Origin: Fasciolopsis buskii
Taxonomy: Eukaryota > Platyhelminthes > Trematoda > Plagiorchiida > Fasciolidae
Reading direction: 5' to 3'
NCBI GenBank assembly: GCA_008360955.1
Contig: LUCM01004138.1
Span: forward strand, 62,001 to 126,000
Length of the DNA: 64,000 nucleotides
In this document: piece after piece, positions 10,961 to 23,600 of the stretch
How positions within the stretch are numbered: position 1 is the stretch's first letter
Layout: every line of letters begins with the position of its first letter
Made by a program: the position numbers and the translations under genes
Notes under the pieces: model-generated
Seen by the model: only the letters and a program-made list of their open reading frames with translations
Databases searched by the model: none
Told to the model about the DNA's origin: nothing

Positions 10961-13900
10961 CAAACTGATTACCAATCGAATTGCTCTGGGAAAAAAGCCT
11001 ACGTCCTTTTTGTTTGAATAAGTTTTGACCCGATGCTTTGAAGTTAAGCAACCTACATCATTACCTGACTGCGTACCAGGTCATGTTGGTCATTAAAATC
11101 TGATACTGTAACACAGTATATTGAAGTAATTCGTATGATAATGGTTTGTGGGTCTGGTCATTTGGAACCAAATAGAGATTTCATACTTTGAATAAGAGTG
11201 CATGCTTGACAACAACACATGACAAATACGACAGCCACATGGGAAAAGCAAACACTCTTCACCACTAAGAAAAACAAACCAGGTGAAAAATGGATGATAA
11301 AGGAGATGCACAAGCGTGGCTACTTACAAACTGCGCTGATGATGCAGTGAAGCTCATAGATCAGTCTTTCTCAACTCCCGATTTGCGTATAAGATCGCTC
11401 CAGTATGTGATGGTTTGAGAGCGTAGGAGCTCCCTTGTGCAGCTAGTAAACGAGTGACAAACAACCTAGATAAATTCTGCATGATTATTGATGTATGACG
11501 TAATGATTGAAAATGTCACATGCACCAAAATGTTGAACAGTAAAACAAGGACGTGTACTTTCACTGTAGGTGTGCAGTGTTTCAGAAGATTGCTGATATG
11601 AACGAAGCCACTTTTCTACAAACCCGTGAACAGTGCCGAAAAGCACTGAAACGAACAAGTGAGAGTGCGTTGAATAACAAGGTAGAAAGCAAATCAGTTG
11701 GTTGCTCTCGTTTTTTTAATCCTAGAAACAGAAATGAGTGTCCGGGAAGCTAACTTAACAAGAATGTTGCACAGGTGACTAAAGGGAGGTTGTAGGTTAA
11801 TTCTTTTCCACGGTAATGGACAGGAGAATCTTTTCGAGTGCGTTCCTCATAAATTGGTGGCTGCTGAATGCCAGCGAAAACAATTGGAGATTAAAGCTGG
11901 TGATCTATACTTGAGAATCCTAAAACGATTATCGGTGGGAAGATAATCAGCCGGTAAATTTGTTCAAAACGTTTTATAGATGACTAAGACTACCACAACG
12001 ATTTGGAAGACAAATAAAAGACAACTCTGTCAACTTATTTGTAGTCGGTGAAAAACCAAGGAGAAGGATCATGGTTGAACAAAGAACACACTAACTACAC
12101 CTCTCTGGAAGCAAACTGAATAGAATTGTGAAAACAGTCACTTAGGGCATTTGAAACGGTCAGGCAGCTTCGGCACTTGAACGGCATGAAGAATGCGACA
12201 ATGATTGAGGGGGACAAAGCCTTAATGTACTCGGGCAAACTCACCCTTAATATTAAGCATTAAAATGAAGAGAAAACTAAGCAGTTAACAGAACTAACTA
12301 TAACAAGAATTGTATACAAAATGCAATGAATCTGAGAGCTAATATCAATTTATATACACAAGCAATAAATATTCTGAAAAACGTGTAGCAGAGACGAAGA
12401 AAAGATACTAGGTCTGCGCTGACCTGAAACTATTGGTAGTTGGATTTAACCTAACTGATTTTCAACAGTGGTTCTGATACGAAGACAAATGATAAAAATA
12501 TCGAATATTTTGGCCCCAGGGCAAACAACATGGGCATTGATTAGCAAAAAAGTAAATTAGTTCCAAAAACGTATTGCATTTAATTTCTGGCAACGTTTTC
12601 AAAACTGAGCGCTGCCCAACTGATGTGTAATCATTAAGGGAAACCAATGACAGAGCAGGCAATTTTTGGCCAGACTGCCTACAGAGCTAGTGACTATGTT
12701 CCTATTCATTCGATTTGCAGTTTGGTTTTGAGCTTTTCACAAGTTGTGGCAACTTTTATAACCTAAAAATAATCCACGTACACTGCACAGTCCGGTAACT
12801 TCCATTTTTGAAACGGAGAGCGGTGCGGTTACACTCACAGGGACTAATAAACGTCATCACAACACTATTTTTAATCAATTTCATCTTATAGATAGTGGTC
12901 CCTGAAGATGTTACATCCAACAAGAAGTACTGATTTTTCATCGATGTCAGCATTCAACATGCTTTCTTTGAAAATATTTTAGGTTTAATCTCAGATACCT
13001 AATGAGTTTTATCATTGAGTATTTTTAAGAGAGAGCGTGCGCCTAGAGATATAATTGGTAGTAGAAAAACCAAACCGGTGGGTGTTATCTGGAAATAGCT
13101 CTGCATTCCAGTAGATGATAAATAAGAAGGTTTTAAAGCAAACGCCTTATTCGATTCTTGACTACGTCCGAAATTACAAAACCGAGCATAGCACGCAAAA
13201 CACCGTTCGTAATTTTAAAACAGCAACGGCATGAGAAGATGCATGGTCTTTAGAGCAACTCCGTAAAATAATAGTGAAAAGACGGTAGGCCAGTCCCGAA
13301 TACAAGGTTCTTATTTTTGCGCCCAACTTCCTGTGAATTGGGGACATATAACCCAGTCATTCATACAAAATGTTTTGGAATAAAATGTTTGGAATTACAC
13401 CAGGAAACAAAATTTTTGGAACGATTTTGCTGTTGTGATAACAATTTCTACTGGGGAATTGCAAACTGAAACTGCAACAACTGCCTGAAAACCTCCTACA
13501 GATTAGATTCAAATGAGTCTTGGTATTCGCTAAGAAGAGGGATGTTCATTCCATTGTACCATACACCGACTTTCTACTAACTTTAGTTCATGTGATTTAG
13601 TCATGATTATTTTGAAACACTCCATTTATCATCATTTTCATCAACAGTGACAAAATGGATCGAAAATTGAAGAAACCCACGAAATTCCCACTTGCTCTTG
13701 CGCAAAAGAAAACCCTGATATTTCATGATGACGTGACTGGAGGAGATTAGACGGAGCAATTACTTTTACACAAACCTGGGGTTCCACTAGTGATTATAAC
13801 TTTCAGGATTAGGTTTTCGCGGATCGAACGTAATGTACTCCCTGAACCACTGATTATACTTCAATCTAATGGGATACAGCAAATGTTCTGATTTTTGTAG

Positions 13901-16900
13901 ATGGCATTTAACTGAAGCTGACCTGATGGATGAGGCGAACTTACACAACTCCCCAGGGATCCAAAATTTCGAATGTTTCCAAGTGCGTTACCTTACGTTT
14001 CAGTCACAGGTGTGACTACGATACTAGTTAGATCTCAGCTTTAACTACTCAGTTTAAGGTTTCAGTTTGCGATTAACAAAGTCTAGTTTCCCCGAAGGAA
14101 AACAATGAACATTGCACGTCCTTTAAACAAATCTCAAAGTTTGTCGAGTGGTAAGTAAGTCGATTAACAAGCAGAACAAATGACACAAAAACCAGGCGCG
14201 CGATAGCGACAGATCGGAAGACAGCTATCCATAATTCAAAAGGTCAGGTCAATTTAAGCGGTCATGGTGTCAAGCCCACCGTTTACTTCTAGGCTGATCA
14301 CATACTAGGTGATATGAATGAAATCAAGACCATAGAATCCATGCACATCATTCACTTTCTAGAGGGCACGGCGAATAGTTTGATTGCAAACGGCATTTCA
14401 AAACCAGTGCATATTTCATCGTTGGTGATTTTGTTAGGTCGCTTGAAGCACAGTGTGTCTTATCATGTAGAATATTTTCCACCATATTTTTACAATAAAA
14501 TAGAAAAGAATCCAGGGATATCCTGAAAAATATCTGCCATAGGAAAACCAACTAAAACCATAACCCACACTCAGTCAATTGTCCCTTTTATTCTACCGAT
14601 CTGCGGAACTTAAGGAACTCCCATACAACCAAGACAGTGATCTCAATGGTCTTGCCAACGTCTAAACTGAACCAAGTATATGTAGCCTTAATTCTTTGGC
14701 CTGCCATTTGCTGTTATATTCGGAATGCACTGCAGATTAATTTTTTACTTCCGACTAAAGGAAGAAACGGAGTGGATTAGTTTTTACAGCTGGATTTGAT
14801 GATCATGCACAAGTCGCAGCTATTCCACAAGGTAATCATATTTATCGACAAAAACATGATGAAGGGAAGAAAGTGTCGCGTGAGACTAGTCTGATAGTTG
14901 ACCATCTCAAATTGCTTTTCTTCTTAGTGATCGAACCAAACATCATTTTCAGAAGGGTCTCTCTCACTCGAAAGCTGGCAAGTTAAAATTTTGACCTGCG
15001 TTACGACGTTTTGAACTCACAACCGTCAATTAAAGCGCCATATTTTTGACAGCTTCTGTTCCGATTCAGACTTATTTATTATTTTCCAATCATCAAGAAT
15101 CAAGTTTTAAGATAAAACAGTACATACAGATTACAATAATAGACGGAATTGTAAATTATTAGATCCTGTCAGTCTTATGCGAAGGTATTATTATTTATAA
15201 CAGTTAAGTTGCTTGCAGATCTACTGCGACTTGTGATGTCCTGTGAAACCCAAAACTGGAAAGGTTCATAAAATAGTGAAACCAGTTGTGTAGCTTAGTG
15301 GATGTTCACTTCCTCACAGCTAGGCGTGAGCTGAAGGAATGTATTAATCCACAGTGACAGTAGCCATTTGTAAGGTGCGGAGATCGTCACACATTTTGTC
15401 AACTTACAAGCAACTTGAAGGGCTGAATCAAAAGGAATCATTTGGGATCAAACCGTCCAAGCGCTTTAAACAAACTCTCTAACATGGAATGCCAATAGGA
15501 TTTTCTGGTCCTGTAGAATATCGATAAGCAAGACAGAAGTACAGCATCGTTCAGAAAACGGCCCTCGGGCATCTGGCTGATAAAATGAAGAGGGAAAACA
15601 ATTCAATGTGACAATGACTAAATTTTTAATGTTTGAGCAATCAACACGAAAGGCTGTTCTGCATATCGTAACTCAGCCTGCTTTGTGATTTTTTCCATGT
15701 GTACACCAATTCGTTTTTCACGGGTCATGCTGGTAAATTGTCCAGGCATCCAGACAGCTAGCATTGAAGTCGCTGCGTCAACTCCTCGATATCAATTGAT
15801 CTCTTACGATTATTGAGCCCTAGAATACCCTCACTGGACGTCGAAGAAAATGTTTTCCACAATCTGGTGCATTTCAAGTGAGCTGTGGCATTTAGTGAGG
15901 ATAATGAACACTCCGACATTACGGCTTTTGTTTTAAAGTAGAAATATATCTTGACACGATCAATAAGGAGTCCTAGGTCATTTTTAATTTCTCTTATTTC
16001 TTCCATTCAAAATATGTAATTTCTGTAATTTCAAGTTGGAGGCCATATGATTTCTGTCAGGCTTTTAATCTCAAATTTCAAAACAATCGAACTGATCTGT
16101 ATTTGACATTCAAAAGATGGCCTATGAGTAGTCAAGTTTCACAGAATTTAAATAAACATTTAAATATTTGAACTGTTTAAAATGTGGATTTCGAGGTCGA
16201 AAGGACATAAAAAATGCTGTACTTGGATGTGTCTTCCAATCGGGTCATATACTTTATGAATTTTTCTCACTTATCGTTGGCCTGAATATTTGCGGTTAGA
16301 TGGCTTCAAAATGTTTGGCCCAAGAGCTAGCGTGAGAGTTGACTCGCTAAATCAATGAAGTTCTAATCTTAGATCTTTTCTTCATATTTTCGGCTAATTT
16401 AATGATGAAACAAATTTTATTCCCAGATGAAAATGTGGCATTTGATTTGTGACAGTATTATCCTGGGCATCGCACTGAACAATCGTATTTTCTTGATAGC
16501 TGGTTTGTCAAAGCATAGAGTTCGCAACGTTCATTCTTGTCGAAGTTCCTGCAATTCGTCTGTTCTCGGAGAGCTTTGGCATAATTTTTTCAGTTCCTTT
16601 TTTCAAACAAGTGTTATTTGAACCCTTATATCAATGACAAACTATCGAACCCGGACGATATACAAAGAACACTGGAAGATAGGTTGTTTCATGTTGTTTT
16701 ACAGTAAAATACAATCAAGAAAAACAGCATTTTACTGGAAGTAATAATGGTCTGGCTTTCTGGATTACTTTAGCTAACGTTTTAAATGCTTCTTTTTGGG
16801 GAAGTAATTGGAGCGAAAAGTTTAGCAAGACCCGTGTTCCTCTATTCAACAAAATCCCCAGCTAAATTGAACAACAAACCTCTTTGATTCCCCTAAGCTA

Positions 16901-17160
16901 GTAAAACCCACTTCCTTTTAAGAGTCCGGTTAACCGGAAGATTATGGTCCAAATTTTCTTTGAAATGTGCAAGATCCGATGAAATAAAGTTCTGCAACAA
17001 GAACAGCAAATGTCAGCAAAATTTGGACGGTCCTTTTCAGAACCTGAGCTGGCAAATGGGTTGAAGTCTTTCTAGAACTCGCATTCTTGACAAGATCGCT
17101 GGAATAGAAAAAATATACGATTTTACAAGTATATTTTGGAAGTCATACTGTTGGTATACC
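10961..17160. other. No gene recognised
   Basis: Only short chance-length ORFs. Two weakly coding-like stretches on the plus strand stand out: 11580-11680, bounded by TTTCACTGTAG or GTTTCAG upstream and AAG/GTAGAA downstream, and an open frame at about 11790-11955. Neither has a motif I recognise, so I do not call exons. Confidence 0.4.
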
Positions 17161-17194
17161 TTGCATATCAGCAGCGTACTAATAATTATGATCT

Positions 17195-17300
17195 GTACTT
17201 AATCGAAGATGGTAAAACGGATGTTTTGAGTTTGAATCTCACCGCCACTCAATTTCCCGACTTGGCAGCCCACGGTTGTCGGTGCCCCTTTTGCTGAAAA
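17195..17300 (+). repeat. Possible tRNA-like SINE fragment
   Basis: GATGGTAAAACGG is followed by a B-box-like GAGTTTGAATCTCACCGCC, then a GC-rich body with CCCGACTTGGCAGCCCACGG. The spacing between the two boxes is much shorter than in a tRNA, so this would be a deleted copy. It is a single copy in the window. Confidence 0.3.
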
Positions 17301-20300
17301 TAATGACTGAAGTGGATCATCCAATATAAAAAAGGATTTACTTGTGCAATCGAGAGCTATTGGCAGCGCTGGTAGAGTAAAAGAAAGACAGCTGATAATC
17401 GGCTAAAAACCACGTATCGGGATGGAGGGAAGAGGATTTTGCGCAATTGGCGCAAATAGTGGTGGTTGCAATCCCGATCCACGATTTACTCTCGGTTCTT
17501 GTAGGAATACTTTTCCCATAGCACCAAAATAGTAATAATTGCATAATGGTAGCAGATAATGGAAGATCCAGCACGTTGACCAATATTGCTAATGCCGTAG
17601 TAAAAACTGGCGTTATTACCGAAATGCATATGCATTGCAGGGAAATCGGGCTTTTGCAGAGAACACAAAAGATCCGCGTACGTTCCCTTTGTGTTGTGAA
17701 ATGTACTCAACAATAGTTTCCACAATGCCAGAATCTTATCCGCGCATAGTGTTAATTTTGATTATCGCCGCATTTCCCTTGTGCATCACCTACACGGTGC
17801 TTTTCTATGGTTTTATTTCGCAGTTGATCGTTGGCAGCACATAGTGGTGGGTTTCTCAAATATGCAAAGTTTGTTAGAGACGAAAGCAAGCCGGATTTAG
17901 TTGATTTATTTTTAAATTCGGAAATCGTGCAAAATGAATGCATTTAAGATGGTGGATATCATTTTTCAAAGTAAATCTTTTCTTGTTCAATTAACTTTCG
18001 GTACATTGTACAAGCTTCTTCTCGCTTCAGTAGGGGAAATTTGATGGTTTACGCAATTCCTGATGCCAGTGATCAGAAGCAAGTTTCTCAATAGCATTTT
18101 AAATGAACTTACGAGAAGCAAGCTGTCTTAACCTCTCCCAATTTTCTGGCGATGTAAGTGGGATCAGTGATACGTATCGGCATTCTTTTGGCCATGATAA
18201 TCATCTTCCTTTAGGAGTGAAACAACCACCCTCAAGGTAACTTCAGGTTGGAGTATACCCATAAAACTTTGTGCTTTGAATGAGGTTGAACTAATCCTTG
18301 GATGCAAGCACACTCGGTAAGACTAAACAATCATCGTTCTAATCTACGAATACATACCAAGGCAAAACTTTCACAAAAGTGGTTTTGCAGAAATCGATGG
18401 TCATTCCGAGGAACGGGATCAGACATGCACACGACCATTCCCAGCGCAACTGATTCAACAAAAGAGTATTATAAGCACTTGCAAGCATCTCTCAGGAAAT
18501 TACAAACTTTTAAAATGTGCCTTTTCCGCAACGCGAAAAAAGCGACTATTCCAGTAGAGATAGTTTCATCATCATGCAAGTGACAGTGATAAATCAGTTT
18601 TTTGAACTATTGTCATAAGCACACTGACGAGATTGCACTTTGTTGCCAATCAAATTATTCCCAAGACCAGCTTCCAGAAACCCGATTTACCTTTCTACAT
18701 GAAGTCTAGTAATCGTTTATTTTAGTGATCTGTTTTTCACTTGCATTGATTGCATTCACAGAAGTACCAAACGCCAACAAAATTGATATGTAAGCACAGG
18801 TGAAATTTGTCACAGTCAAGGATAAGTTAACCTCATCTTCAAAGTTACAGAAAGTGGCAACACTAGCACGCAGAAGGAAGGAGGGGTTAAGTTGGACAGA
18901 AAAACTGACCGTCACTGAATATGATTTACCTTTTCCTTTCTTTTCTTTCAGTTGCTAAATTTGGTCCGTATTTTCATTAATTTTTGGCGGATGCCTTTTC
19001 TTTGGCTAATATGCTAACCCGGCCAGACAACTCCCAGGCTTAGTGATTGATAAGGTACTGTGAGACTGCCTGGATTTAAGTGGATAGCGTAATGTTTCAA
19101 TAGTCTATTTTATTGATCTCCCTTCTGGCCGAAAAAAGATCCTTCGTTCTTTTTGTCCGGCCCAGTACTTTGTCAATAACACCTTTTTTTCTTGCAAGTT
19201 GGTTTTGTCTAGAACCTGTTGCCTTTCGCATGATTATTTTTCTGACGCTAAACTCCGAGAAACCATGAACATTTTAAGGTTGGTATGAGAAGAGACCTTG
19301 CTTAGTGCACAATGTTTCCTGTTACTGGAAATCTTTCTACCCCGGTAGGGTTCGGTCTGTAATCCATGGTTGCAAGTTGGTACAAGTCAAGACAGGTTTA
19401 ATATAAAAATTTGTCCCAACATTCTCCGGAGGTCTTACCCAACTGGTGATTTGAGGAGCGTGTTAAGACCATGCAACCATTATCAGTGCTCACATAACAG
19501 AAAGTAGTAAAGTATAACAAGAGAAATGAACAAAAATTAAGCGAAAGAAAACCAGACTAGATGTACATATCAAATCAAATGCAATTCGGAGAAATATGTG
19601 ACCTTGCGAGTCAGCCAGAACTAAGTTGAATATGTCACGGATGTTTAAGTTAAACTGAAATTTAGCTTGCTAGTAAGCAAAGTTGGGTGATAAATTACAT
19701 TCATAACCTCGAAAATTATTTAGCTTTTTCAAACCAAACCGGAGTTATTTACGAGGTCAAAACTGTATCTAAATTTTATGAGGTACGCAACAGAGAACAT
19801 GGGTGTTAAACTGGTTAGGCGCCACGTTGAGTATTTCACCTCAAACTTGTTTCATTCAAGGACAAGTTTGAATTCACATGGTTCTATGGTTAATCTTATG
19901 ACACGAGAGTATACAGATAGTGTTTTATTTGCAGTCACGATTTTGACGCTTGAGAGTTATTCATGCTATACAAGCGCCGAAATCCGTACCAAAAATAAAG
20001 GACTACTAAGAGAAACAAAAGGTCTACTACTTTTTAGTTTTATATTCGGAACGCATTATGCTATGAATCACCTTAATCAACAAATATGTTTTTGTGGCCT
20101 TCGCCCAACGTCTCTTACTTGGAAAAATGCTACTCAGATCTTAAAATTTTGCGATAATTTGAGCCTTCTGTCATTCGCAATTGAAAGATTTCTAAATAAA
20201 TGTAAACTGAACACTGACAGGAATGCACCATGTAAATTTTCCTGCTAAACTCATACGGTAGAGAAACCACTTGAATCAAAATGTGAATGAATGGTGTGTT

Positions 20301-20459
20301 TCGTCGTTCAACGGACGAATTAATTAAACAGCTTATCAGCCGTTTGCCAAATGAATGGTTCATTTTAACTAAAACTAACTGACGCTATTGACTGAGATAT
20401 TCAGCAAACATTCCTTTGGGTGGATCACCGATCACCATTCGAACAACTATTTTAATATC
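17301..20459. other. No firm gene; one exon-like segment
   Basis: Around 17338-17943 overlapping ORFs occur on both strands, meaning few stops. On the plus strand 17641-17844 follows ATTGCAG and encodes 67 residues ending in a hydrophobic stretch (see findings). The 156-codon ORF at 19778-20248 is the length chance would produce and has no recognisable motif. Confidence 0.4.
17641..17844 (+). other. Possible terminal exon, membrane-segment peptide
   Basis: Open frame following an acceptor-like ATTGCAG. It begins GNRAFAENTKDP, contains PLCCEMYS, and ends with about 25 hydrophobic residues (VLILIIAAFPLCITYTVLF) and then FISQLIVGST before a stop. The hydrophobic run would span a membrane. There is no initiating ATG at its start, and the polypyrimidine tract before the acceptor is poor. 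No upstream exon is identified and the length is well within chance. Confidence 0.2.
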
Positions 20460-20626
20460 TTCATCTTCTACTTCCTTTAATAATGCACTAACAGTGCACA
20501 GCGTTTTTCAGGAAGGGGGCCGCGGCCAACAGAGGGCTACCGAGTGGAGAAGTTGACCGGCGATGGGAGGATTCTAACCCGCGACCTTCATGTCCAGGCG
20601 CCACGGCCTTCTCCGTTTGGTCAACA
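20460..20626 (-). mobile_element. tRNA-derived SINE, copy 2
   Basis: Second copy of the element at 8478-8640, in the same orientation. The minus strand has the A-box-like TTGACCAAACGGAG, B-box-like CGGGTTAGAATCC (about 20571-20583), a conserved core with GGACATGAAGGTCGCGG and CCTCTGTTGGCCGCGG, and an A-rich tail. Differences from copy 1 are scattered substitutions, as expected for old independent insertions. Confidence 0.75.
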
Positions 20627-20629
20627 CCA

Positions 20630-23600
20630 GCTGAAACCCTGGATGAATTATGCTGTACACGTATCCGTTATCTTGTCCTGCATGTCGTATTCCATGAATA
20701 AGGTAATGTGGTTGATGACTTGTTCACAGATTTTTACGAATACAGCTTCCCGAAAAGCAGGAAGATGACGGAGATGGACCATTTCACAATAGCGAATTTT
20801 CCTCGGTAGCCTCATATTTGATCTTATCTGTACCTTAAAATCAGTTTCTTCTCAGCTTTGTTTCGCAGGTTTGCTTTTTCGGCAATCACGAAAAAATATC
20901 TATAAACTCGGGCTGCTCAATTATCACGGATGAATCGGCCGGCCGTGTTGTATAAATTTCGCTCCAATAAGGATATCTCGACCGTCATTCTATTCGAAGA
21001 AATGACTAGCTGTGAGTAAGTGCTGGAGTTTTAAATACTGCAATTAATCGAGTGGATGATTTCGGTTAAACATGTGACCCACTTAAAGACTGACCACTAC
21101 GTGCACCCAAAGTTAGTGAAAGGTGAAACTGTTTGGATAGCTTTCTGTGTTCTGTGACCGGTTGGTGTTGACATATGGTCTGGAACTACAGTCAGTCTGT
21201 GAAACAGGGATATATGTTAATTGAACCAAGCGCTCAAATGTTGAGTCATGCATCGAGTTGAGTTGCTTTGATGACGTCTTTCATTTTTGTTTTTTTGTAA
21301 CCCGGTGTGGGATTTCTGTTTTCAAGTTTGCTGTACCATAGCAAAATGTAATCAGTTAGAAGACATGTCAGTTACCACTAATACTGGAGCAACAAACCCA
21401 TAAACTACGGCTAATTTCTAACTTAAAGCCTCAAAACAAGAAATCTTTCAACATATGTAGTCATTTATCATCGGGTGAATAATATGGCAACGTTTGGAGA
21501 TGAAGTTTGGTAGTTCGATTCCTCGCACTGCGCTGCATGTCCCCATGTGGGACTGTTTTCTTGGTGGTGGTCAATTTTAAAATTTAGTTTTATTGTATGA
21601 TAATTAAGAGTGGTAAAAGGTAATCAGTTACTGGTTTATTTGTCATCTGTTGTTATGTTTGCTGCAGTAGTGGTTGCTCTTGGGATTTCCATGTAATTAT
21701 GCGAGTATTTGCGTCTCTCCTGAATTTGACGTCCCGACACAATTGCACGGGTGCGACAGGAAACGTGACCTTAACTACACCGCGGTCAACACCGTTCGCG
21801 CCTCGGCTGTTCTGCTTTTTCACGGTTTTTGTTCAGCCATCCTGTTGTCTGATTACGTATTCAAACGAGAATAATGGACTGACATTTACGAAATACGGCC
21901 AAAGCCGTCCCATGCTTCTGCGTTTCAGTCTAACGTTTGTCATTCTCATAGCTTCTCAAAGCATAATGCAACAGAATAGAACTTTTATGCAATGAATCGA
22001 AGGCTATGAGTAGAAATATTCATAAATTCTAGGAGCTTTATACAAATTGCTTGTTCTGATTGAAAAAAAAGATTAACACAGGCTAATCCCATTGCTAAAG
22101 GATGCCTCATATTTCTGCAAACAGTAATATTGAAATGATGCATTGATTTGATCTAATTGCCTCTGGCTCACATGTACAAGGTGGAACCCAGTCATGCACA
22201 AGGAAGACGACAGTAGCTTCAAGATTTAAACATAGGTTTTGACTTTGCCACTGACCAGAATACTGAGAATACCAAGATTCCCTTGACTGATGATATACGA
22301 TGAGTTATAACGGTGTTTACGGTGACCTAATAAAAGTGACTGACATGTGCTCCTGATAGCCGGCGTCTTAATTTTTTCTTTATACACTTAATTTTGGAGA
22401 AACTTTGCTTGTGTACTAAATTGTTGTGTTTGTTGATGCAGTTGAGTCAGAAAAGTTAATATGTCTAAAAGCTCGACTGTTTGGTGAAATTATTCTTGCT
22501 GGTAAAAAGACGATCATTTCCGAGATTTGGCGGTTCACAAAACATGTTCTAGTAAAACATCAGAAATTGAATGTATCTTAGACGCCATACAATAATTTGT
22601 AAAACTACGGAGTTTGGTTTCTCATATTTGGTCTATATGATATTGATCCAACCATGAATTGTTTTCAAACTGCACGTTAGCGGGCACCGGAAATTCCTTA
22701 AATGAAATAACGGTATGGTCATTTAGATAAACTGGTATAGCACACACTAAGAAAACGAATGACTGGCTAAGGTTCCGAATCCGCCAAAGCCGAAACTCTT
22801 TCACTCGTTGATCGACTTCATATATTACGTAAACGTCAATCGGGCGGCAACACAGGAAGCAACAGACTGTCAACGAATGAGGGTATCTCATTGAATTGTG
22901 TGAAGAATTAACATTTCGTTGCTTTAAAACATGTGGCTAAACCTGAGGTAGCTAAAATCGTTATAAGCCAGCGTTTCTTGGAATAGTTTACAACAATCTG
23001 ACAGTCAGAGATTTTGAAATAGAAACAGCACTTGGGAGCAATTTTCCTCCGCTTTTCCGTTGATGGACGGCACGAAGGGTAGAGAATAAAATTCACAAAC
23101 AAAAGGTAGCACCCACATCCCCACTCGATATTGCCACACACACATGCGTGGGTGATATAAAATCTCTGTCATTTATGACTCTGGGTGGTAAGTTATTTAA
23201 ATATTATTCCGTTCATATGTCTTCGAGTTTCGTGACGGTGCTTTTTCTAATGCTAACATTGATCCATCTGTCTTGAAAAACCCAGACCTGAGAAGGAGCG
23301 CATAGGCAATAGAACAGGAATAGGCCAAGGCCTCCACCCCTGAGAATCACTAATTTCGCCAAAAAAGATGACCCTATCAAATTTTGCTTTATTTCCCGAG
23401 TAGTTAAACAGTTAACAGAAGAGTCAGTGTCCAGAATACATCCTTCTTCTAGAATAATTCCCTTCAAATATCAGTCATAAGAGGCTTCTAACAAATCTGG
23501 TAAAGTTCTTGTTCTGCAAAATACACAAACCAGTTTTGATTAGTATCGGCAGTTGTATGCAGTTGGAATGACGACGTGGAATGCAGTGAGACATTTTGTA

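Noticed and set aside
19778..20248. 156-codon plus-strand ORF
   Set aside because: By my rough estimate the longest chance ORF in a six-frame 64-kb window at this base composition is about 150 codons. It has no motif, no splice context and no codon pattern of note.
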